Origin: Gnetum montanum | Lineage: Eukaryota; Streptophyta; Gnetopsida; Gnetales; Gnetaceae | Assembly: GCA_015680685.1 (NCBI GenBank) | Contig: MNCI01009412.1 | Location: 716,588 to 780,587 of the forward strand | DNA: 64,000 nt | Direction of reading: 5' to 3' | Part shown: one piece after another, positions 57,930-64,000 of the stretch | Numbering within the stretch: position 1 is the first letter of the stretch | Layout: the number at the start of each line of letters is the position of its first letter | Position numbers and translations under genes: made by a program | The notes under the pieces: model-generated | Databases searched by the model: none | Told to the model about the DNA's origin: nothing | The model's input: the letters and a program-made list of their open reading frames with translations, nothing else

Positions 57930-58319
57930 AGATAGCACATTGGCTTTTACAATTTTGTGTTTCAATATAAAATTGAGCTCGTATAACTATGTAGTGCACT
58001 TCATGTGCTTTTCACTCAACTTCTTTTGTAAGTTTAAAAATTAAAGTACTTCATGGTCCTTCATTAAAGTGAGCTCCTTGGCCAAGAAGTAATGTCTCCA
58101 ATGCTTAATTTCTTGAAGAATAGTGTATAACTCCTTCTCATATATGTTATATTTTTTTCTTAACTCATTTAACCATTTTAGAAAAAAACTAGTAATAGGT
58201 CTACTTTCTTGTGAAAGTACCCCACCAATGCCAAGTCTGCTTGCATCCACTTCTACTTGAATAAGCTTCTGAAACTCTAGAATTACAAGCATTGGTTCAT
58301 TGATAATTTTTTCTTTCAA
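57930..58319 (-). pseudogene. Chromovirus RNase H
   Basis: An open stretch of 92 codons (58,041-58,319) has VEVDASRLGIGGVLSQESRP with the first catalytic Asp, and NIYEKELYTILQEIKHWRHY with the Glu. It continues with FILKHKIVKANVLSNALSRM at about 57,915-57,985, the normal end of the domain, in which the Asp of the usual ADALSR is Asn. Confidence 0.82.
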
Positions 58320-58329
58320 TAATTAAAAT

Positions 58330-59150
58330 CTTCCTTAGGTTTTATTATCCTACATAAAATATTTTTTTATTCAACAAAGAAAACATAGGTCACAAAATAT
58401 CACTAAAAGTTTTTATAAACTATCTATAAAAACCTACTAAACTAATGAATGATCTTTCCTTTCTAAGATTCTTCGGAGTTGGCCAATCCTTAATAGTATT
58501 CATCTTGATAGTTTTCATTAATTTTTTTTTAGAAACCACATGTTCAAAATATGTGATTTACCTTTTGAAGAAATGACTTTTGTTCACATTGTTCACTAGC
58601 TATGCCTCTTCTAACTTAAGACACACCATCCTCAAGTGGTCCAAGTGCTCTTCTTCATTATAGCTATACATGAAAATGTCATTAAAAATGATAACACTAC
58701 ACTTACCAATTAAGTCCTTCAATACATCATGCATCAAACTCATGAATGTGGTAGGTGTATTTGTGAGCCCAAATTGCATCACCAACCTCTTAAACAATTC
58801 ATCTAGTATCTTGAAAGTTATCTTCCATTGATCTCCAGGTTCGATTATGTTTTGATGGTAACCACTCTTCAAATCAATTTTTCTAAAAATATTTTCATTT
58901 GTAGGACATCAAGGATATCATCCATTCTTAAAATAGAAAACATGTATCTCACTATTATCCTATTCACTACCCTAGAATCAATGCACATCCTTCATTCATT
59001 ATTCTTCTTCTTTTGCAATAACATTGTTGGACCTACACAAGTTAAACTAGATTTTCCCATGAAGCCATTTGCAAGTAACCCTTCTACTTGTTGTTGCAAT
59101 TCGGCCCTATAATTTGGTTCCATTTGGTAAGCTCTCTCATTTGGAATTTT
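58330..59150 (-). pseudogene. Chromovirus reverse transcriptase
   Basis: 58,600-58,872 is open for 90 codons: MKSGYHQNIIEPGDQWKITF, LVMQFGLTNTPTTFMSLM and IIFNDIFMYSYNEEEHLDHL. The catalytic F-D-D-I reads FNDI, a G-to-A change of the first Asp. Upstream, broken fingers extend to about 59,150, and the thumb runs downstream to 58,330. Confidence 0.85.
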
Positions 59151-59439
59151 AGTAGTAGAATGAAGTCAATTTGATGCTACACATTTCTCATTAGTGGTGG
59201 TTCATCTAATTCCTCCTTAAATACCTTAGTAAATTTCTCCTTCAACCCTAAGATTATTATAGGAAGTTCAACATACAAATCATTATGGTTAGTAGCAATG
59301 GTAGTAATAATAATAAAACCAAAACTTATTTAATCATATTCCTTAATATATCCCCTCTCTCTTTTAAGGATTAAAGGATCATTAAATGAGCTTCTCTATC
59401 TTACTTGTTTAGTCATCATGGGAATCAGGTCTAGCTACA

Positions 59440-59780
59440 CTTCACATATTTCATGCTACATCAAACTAAGTACCATTGTAAAATTTCCAAGGTCTTCCAA
59501 TAATTCCATCAACACAATCTATTTGAACTACATCAAATTTCACTACATCATGAAAACATTCAATTTTAAACCTCAAGGTACATTGTTCCTCCATCTTTTA
59601 TGAAAAATATTTAAACAATCAATGTAGTTTATAGGATCTTAGATAACGATTAGTGACTAACCCCAATATAGAAAGTTCTATAGAAGAAACAATATTTTCT
59701 TGGACTCCATCATCAATTAAAACATGAATCCATTCCCCACAAAGTAATCATCTAGCCCTATTCTAGAATGATAATTTTCT
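59440..59780 (-). pseudogene. Chromovirus protease remnant
   Basis: EWIHVLIDDGVQENIVSSIE (about 59,675-59,735) is the active-site region, with D-D-G in place of D-S-G. FDVVQIDCVDGIIGRPW (about 59,490-59,545) is the distal motif. The frame is otherwise broken. Confidence 0.6.
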
Positions 59781-59887
59781 ATTAGGATGATCTCCTCTAT
59801 TCACATTCCCCATGAATGCATAAGAATTTAATTCATAACAATCCTTAATTTTTAGGACATTAGGATTACCTCTCTAAAAATATTGGC

Positions 59888-61110
59888 TTAATGTCTCCTA
59901 CACCTCCATTGTTTGCACATATTTGTCCTTGGATATATTGTGAAGTGGGAATTCCCATTTCTTGTATCCACATTCTTCATACTTAAAGCAGTTAAATTTT
60001 GATGAGTTACTACCTTGACCCTTTTCTCCCTTGCCATGGTCCTTCTTTGCTTGTCCATTCTCATCACCTCCTTTAGGATTCTTATCATGACTACCATCCT
60101 TGTCCTTAGATTCCTTCTTAGATTTGAATTCCTTCTACTTCTACTTGGAAGTCTTTTTGTTCCTCTAAATCCAATTAATTTCTTCCCAACTTTAAGTGGC
60201 AAATCATAAGTCTTATTAAGATTTTGTGGCTCATAAAAAGATAACTCCTCTTGGTATGAGACCTCCTAAAAATATTGAAGCCTATTAATATTCCTTCAAG
60301 TTTACTTTAGCTTAATGGAGTAGATCATAAAATTCAATATAGAATTCTTTAACATCCTTGTTACCTTGCGTTATGAATTTTAACATCATAATGGTTTCTT
60401 GCCTATGATAAGACTATTAAAATATTCTTTTTAACCTATATTTTATTAGATCCCAATCTCTTATGGGTGGACCATTTTTTCTTTCATAATCCTGCAACTT
60501 CTTTTCTCACTAAGTAGAAGTCATACCTTCTAATATGGAATTAGCAATAGGAATCCTCAAGTTATTTGGAACCTCTTCTAACTAGAAATGCTTCTCAAGT
60601 ATCTTCAACCAACTTGTTAAAGCATTATTATTATCTCCATCATTAAAAGTCTTTAACTCCATACATAGAAGTTTGGTAGCATTTCTAAATACTCTAGCAA
60701 GTCTTGCCTCATCTTCCGCATTAGGATTTCTTCAAGAATAACTATTTAACATCATTCAAGACTTTAGATTTATCATTTGAGGAATAATTATCTTCTATTA
60801 AAATCCTTAGTTGTGCATTTCTACATTCTCATAAGTAGATTATTCTTCCTCTCCATCTACTCCATCTCCATCTAGTTGTGAAATTTCTTCATCTGAACAT
60901 TTATGATCTTCTCCTTTGTGTATCTAGATATGGCTATAACCAACACTTCTATCTACCAATTGGATAATTTCATCTAACTAAGCAACCATCATCTAGAAGG
61001 CAGACTTCATGCTCTTCATGTTTCAATTCAAGACTTGCACCTATTTTTTTATTGGTGTCATCTAGAATTGATAAATTCCTTAACCAATTTCTAGGAAATA
61101 ATAAATACAA
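59888..61110 (-). pseudogene. Chromovirus gag
   Basis: Begins near 61,110 after the PBS. A degenerate zinc knuckle CFKYEECGYKKWEF at about 59,945-59,990 is preceded by a Lys/Glu-rich segment (60,015-60,130). Relative to C-x2-C-x4-H-x4-C, three of the four metal ligands are changed by single bases. The middle of the gag domain (60,200-60,950) is readable only in pieces. Confidence 0.65.
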
Positions 61111-61124
61111 ATATAAGCTCCTAA

Positions 61125-61136
61125 GATCTAGTACTA
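61125..61136 (-). other. Primer binding site of the chromovirus (tRNA-Met type, decayed)
   Basis: The minus strand reads TAGTACTAGATC next to the LTR end CATCA. It is alignable with the usual TGGTATCAGAGC by single-base changes. Confidence 0.55.
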
Positions 61137-61137
61137 A

Positions 61138-61548
61138 TGATGGTAAATTAGGTTTAATCCATAAATAAATCACCTTCAAATAATAAATTTTAATATTTTG
61201 TAAAAATAAAACCATTGATAAATAACAAGAAAACTAGCTATCTTCAAATAATTTATTAGAAGATTATAATGAGGTTCTTAAAACTCACATCCAAAACCTT
61301 TCACACTCAAAAGAAATTGCAAAGCATGAGGCTCTACAACCACCCAATGAATATTCTTAATGCAAGATACAATCAATAGAGAATCTCTTCCACAACCTAG
61401 AACTAAGATCAAAACTCACAAGTGAGACATAAGAGAGTAGAACACAAAGAAAAACACACCATAAGTTGATCTTGGAGCTGTAATTACCAATTCCACTCAT
61501 CCAATGTGCTTTCATACCGTCTCTTCCTAAGCTCGCTCACTTACTCAT
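61138..61548 (-). repeat. Chromovirus 5' LTR (part)
   Basis: Non-coding sequence starting TGATGGTAAA on the + strand beside the PBS. Its partner LTR was not found, so the length is unknown. It is interrupted at 61,549 by Ath-4. Confidence 0.45.
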
Positions 61549-61576
61549 TGATGAGACGCGATTTACACTAGGCCGC

Positions 61577-61649
61577 GATATCGCGTACGCGATATCTCGG
61601 CCGACGCGATATTGCGTCTTCTCCTGCGATATCGTGTACGCGATATCGC
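61577..61649. promoter_or_regulatory. GATATC palindrome array in U3 of Ath-4
   Basis: GATATCGCGTACGCGATATC (61,577-61,596) is a perfect 20-bp palindrome. A second, 24 bp long (61,626-61,649), has one CG-to-TG mismatch in the same sequence. A GCGATATT unit lies between. All are within 90 bp upstream of the TATA box. Versions of the array occur at the same place in every LTR of the family. Confidence 0.85.
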
Positions 61650-61665
61650 GTCCCGCCGCCATTTC

Positions 61666-61675
61666 TATAAATAAG
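61666..61675 (+). promoter_or_regulatory. TATA box of Ath-4 LTR
   Basis: TATAAATAAG, identical in all LTR copies in which it can be read (9,191; 18,269; minus strand at 792 and 6,972). Confidence 0.88.
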
Positions 61676-61839
61676 AGGCGGCACTCCCCTTATTTCCCAA
61701 TCCTGGCTAGTGTAGCGAAGCTCTGGCAGATTGATCACTCCAGAGTTAGAATTTTTCCCCATGTGCCCGCAGTAGGAGTCCTAGAGTGAACGGCTCTTTA
61801 TTCGAGCAGCTTGTAACCTGAACCCAAGTTGTGTACGGC

Positions 61840-61845
61840 AATAAA
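61840..61845 (+). terminator. Polyadenylation signal of Ath-4 LTR
   Basis: AATAAA 174 bases after the TATA box. The spacing is 176 and 175 in the two Ath-2 LTRs. Confidence 0.75.
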
Positions 61846-61921
61846 GATGAACTTGTTTGGATAAACCTTGCAGCACGTGGTTTCATTTATTGCTTTATTT
61901 CCTGCTTTCCTAGTGCGTTCA

Positions 61922-62240
61922 AGTACGACTTGATTACGAGCGTCTACGGACGTGTACGGCTAGTCAAGGAATCGGCTGCTTGACGCAATGCATGAGTACG
62001 ACTCAATTACGAGCATTGGATGCTTGGTAACCCAGTAGCGTATTCCAGGATTCTGCGCTTGGTAACTCCCGGGTCTAATGTGTACGGCTAGTTGAGGAAT
62101 CGGCTGCTCATTGCTAGGCTAGATCGTGTGATAAGTACGACTTAGTTACGAGCACCCACGGGTGTGTACGGCTGGCTAAGGAATCGGCTGCTTATCACAC
62201 GTAGGCTAAATAGGTGCCTCAGTACGACCACTTCGAGCAC
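61922..62240 (+). repeat. Tandem expansion in U5 of Ath-4 LTR
   Basis: Three full units and one partial unit. Each starts AGTACGACTTGATTACGAGC (starts 61,922, 61,995, 62,133 and, partial, 62,221) and has GTGTACGGCTAGTCAAGGAA and TCGGCTGCTT further on. The other LTRs carry only one unit, for example at about 9,507. Confidence 0.88.
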
Positions 62241-62620
62241 TTGCGTTACGTGTGGCGATCCCAGTAACGATTAGCGTTTGGTAAGCTGCAGTTGCATAGT
62301 TCAGGGTGTGTCCGGCAAGTGGGAACGGATGCTGACGCTAGTTAATTTAGACTTAGATCTTAGTTAGAGTTAGTTTAGTTTTCTCAACCCTTTCTCCTGG
62401 TAGCATAGAAGATAAGCCGAAAATACCAAAAAAATCACATACCTCAGACTTGCTTAACCATACACCGTGACACATACAAGCAAGCCTGGGAAGACAACGA
62501 ACGATTAACCCCAAGTGTTTCTTGTGGCGTTAAGGCATTTAGTCTGCGGAGTTCGACCGGATCGCGCGTGTACGCTCGTATTCGTATGGTGGAGTGTAGG
62601 GGTACCTCGCCACTCATCAT

Positions 62621-62638
62621 TGGCGCCGTTGCCGGGGA
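62621..62638 (+). other. Primer binding site of Ath-4 (tRNA-Asp)
   Basis: TGGCGCCGTTGCCGGGGA, two bases after the LTR end, is fully complementary to the 3' end of plant tRNA-Asp with CCA (18 of 18). Confidence 0.95.
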
Positions 62639-62765
62639 CTAAGTGTTTTTTCGCCAATTTAACATAAGGGATATCACTCACATCGTTGTGAGCTTAAAAC
62701 GAACCTTAGGGTTAATCAGTTAATCAAGAACAATAAATAACGGTGAAATTAGCACACCAATAGAA

Positions 62766-64000
62766 ATGGCTTCTTCTCACGAAATCAACTCACCTAAGGA
62801 CAATACAGGAGAAAGTCAGCATCATACGCATAACCGAGATCAACCATGTCCTCAACAATCTAAGGTCACATATACTCATCCCGATGAGTATGTGCCGGAT
62901 TTTACCTTTGTTTTCCATCAAGATGAGCAACTGCGGTGGAGAGACATGCAAGGTAACATCGTGTTACCCCCAGATCGATCTGCTTCCAACATGCTTTTCC
63001 GTGCCTTGGTACGGTATGGCATGCAAGAGCTGATTACTGAATACGTTGCGGATGATTACACTCTGAGGGATTATCAACCCACAAAAGCCCAACGTATTCG
63101 GGATGCAAGGCAGGAGAGCCAACATTCACTACTGAAGGGCAAGGTTTCCCACGTCATTAGTGAAATAGGAGACGAGGAACCCCTCACAACGGGTTTCTTA
63201 GAAAATGATGTTCCTCCTCCTCACTCTAGTGAAGAGGTTAGGCATCAGGGCCTTAGATCAACGATACATATTCCAGGCTCTGATCCCCGTGAGCACCAGC
63301 TGTTCACGGCAGGAACAATCACTCGCACTAATGACGGACTCGTTGATCGTCGCAACGGTCGGGACCGAAGCAGCCGAAGAGAAGGCAAGAAACATCACCA
63401 TGGTGATGGATCTCCTTCTTCTTCCCCTTCATCACATCATTCACCCTCTCCTTCCACATCTGGGCGCAGCCACCATGAGCATAACGCGGAGAGTAAAGGT
63501 AGAAGAGATGAAATGCCTCGACAAGAAGGTCGAGAGGAGTTAGGACAAGGGCAAGGACGTAGGGAGAATAGGGAACCACAACGTAGACATCACAGACGTC
63601 ATGAAAGAGATGATCATGACGAACCCCTATTCGCAACCCGAAGTATGCTTGACATTAGAGAGGCAGTTAGGATTCCCACAAGGCATTTGAAAGACAGTAG
63701 GATCAAGCGTTTGGATATAAATAATATCCCACGTTTTGAAGGGGGATACAACGCTGATCCTCAACATCATTTACAGGCATTCCACGACGCCTGTGCCTTG
63801 CAGAACATAGACAATGAGTGGCAGAAACTCAAGTTGTTCCCAAGGACACTCACTAAAGAAGCAGAAAGCTGGTACCGGTCCTTAGAACCGGAAACCATCA
63901 GGAGGTGGAGTACGATGCTCGAATTGTTCAACAACAAATATCAAACGTACTCCAGAGTGTCTAACTTGCGTAAGCAGATCCAAGGCTGGAAACAAGGAGC
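62766..64000 (+). CDS. gag: Ath-4 gag polyprotein (intact, continues past window)
   Basis: Start at ATG 62,766, the first ATG after the leader and the same place as in Ath-1 and Ath-2. The frame stays open for 411 codons to the edge. Residues 1-150 form the family-specific head (VTYTHPDEYVPDFTFVFHQ, YQPTKAQRIRDARQESQH). Residues 190-285 are low-complexity Ser/His/Arg/Glu. Residues about 292-411 are the retrotransposon gag domain (FEGGYNADPQHHLQAFHDAC, LKLFPRTLTKEAESWYRSLE, WSTMLELFNNKYQTYSRVSN). The product would assemble virus-like particles around element RNA. The zinc knuckle and protease expected next lie outside the window. It is the only intact coding frame of any element here. Confidence 0.93.
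   Translation, partial: MASSHEINSPKDNTGESQHHTHNRDQPCPQQSKVTYTHPDEYVPDFTFVFHQDEQLRWRDMQGNIVLPPDRSASNMLFRALVRYGMQELITEYVADDYTLRDYQPTKAQRIRDARQESQHSLLKGKVSHVISEIGDEEPLTTGFLENDVPPPHSSEEVRHQGLRSTIHIPGSDPREHQLFTAGTITRTNDGLVDRRNGRDRSSRREGKKHHHGDGSPSSSPSSHHSPSPSTSGRSHHEHNAESKGRRDEMPRQEGREELGQGQGRRENREPQRRHHRRHERDDHDEPLFATRSMLDIREAVRIPTRHLKDSRIKRLDINNIPRFEGGYNADPQHHLQAFHDACALQNIDNEWQKLKLFPRTLTKEAESWYRSLEPETIRRWSTMLELFNNKYQTYSRVSNLRKQIQGWKQG

Larger units (their letters stand above)
57000..61548 (-). mobile_element. Chromovirus-type Ty3/gypsy remnant
   Basis: Minus-strand order gag (about 61,000-59,890), protease, RT (58,600-59,140), RNase H (57,930-58,319), integrase (57,300-57,780), with a tRNA-Met-type PBS at 61,125-61,136 and LTR sequence to its right. 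RT and RNase H wording (MKSGYHQNII, MQFGLTNTPTTF, KYNIYEKELYTIL) is that of chromoviruses. The left end and 3' LTR were not located. The right end is cut by Ath-4 at 61,549. Confidence 0.78.
61549..62619 (+). repeat. Ath-4 5' LTR
   Basis: 1,071 bp, TGATGAGACGCGATTT to CCACTCATCA. U3 is short (about 115 bp before the TATA box) and CG-rich. Compared with the 830-885 bp LTRs of the other copies it is longer because of a tandem expansion at 61,922-62,240. Confidence 0.93.
61549..64000 (+). mobile_element. Ath-4: well-preserved Athila-like element, 5' end
   Basis: Complete 5' LTR, perfect PBS, 127-base leader and an open gag frame of 411 codons to the window edge, with no stop. CpG dinucleotides are still abundant in the LTR, unlike Ath-1, -2 and -3, where the same sites read TG or CA. 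It is the youngest copy of the family in the window. The 5-bp left flank is CTCAT (61,544-61,548); the right partner lies outside. Confidence 0.92.

Noticed and set aside
62621-62638. Part of a tRNA-Asp gene
   Set aside because: Only the 18 bases complementary to the tRNA 3' end are present, directly beside an LTR; it is a primer binding site.
63205-63636. Open frames of about 100 codons on both strands inside Ath-4 gag
   Set aside because: They overlap the intact gag frame in other frames and have no counterpart in the other copies.

Overview
This window is repetitive plant nuclear DNA, and no intact host gene is visible in it. It is a nest of LTR retrotransposons, mostly old and broken. 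The plant origin is shown by Ty3/gypsy elements of the Athila, Tat (two RNase H domains) and chromovirus types, a Ty1/copia element with a plant-style gag, and a primer site complementary to plant tRNA-Asp. The density and age of the copies suggest a large genome (for example a gymnosperm or fern), but the species cannot be named from sequence alone.

Layout: (1) 1-20,203 is one + strand Ty1/copia element interrupted by two Athila-like gypsy elements. Ath-1 (77-7,084, minus) lacks RT, RNase H and integrase. Ath-2 (9,066-19,001, plus) has both LTRs, PBS, gag, protease, RT, RNase H, integrase, PPT and a perfect 5-bp target duplication ATTAG. (2) 20,204-26,862 is a 5'-truncated minus-strand Athila-like copy, Ath-3. 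(3) 26,863-41,464 consists of LTR-like blocks rich in short hairpin repeats around minus-strand Tat-type gag-protease and RT-RNaseH-RNaseH-integrase remnants. (4) 42,145-46,702 is a + strand, multi-exon, degenerate gene of unknown product, lying antisense to the Tat pol and bounded by the same hairpin repeats. (5) 47,640-52,000 holds minus-strand gag-like, coiled-coil and unrecognised coding remnants, followed by a degenerate hairpin minisatellite (52,420-54,260). (6) 54,373-56,850 has two diverged LTR-like repeats around a fragment resembling a conserved plant Ser/Pro-rich protein. (7) 57,000-61,548 is a minus-strand chromovirus remnant. (8) 61,549-64,000 is the 5' end of a much better preserved Athila-like element, Ath-4, with a full LTR, a perfect tRNA-Asp PBS and an open gag frame running off the window.

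The four Athila-like copies are one family: LTRs begin TGATGAG and end CTCATCA, with clustered GATATC palindromes upstream of TATAAATAAG. Stops in the old frames mostly look like C-to-T changes (CAG to TAG, CAA to TAA, CGA to TGA), as expected of methylated, silenced DNA. The most unusual items are the antisense multi-exon gene, the hairpin-repeat family shared by five places, the U3 palindrome array, and the captured-looking plant exon.
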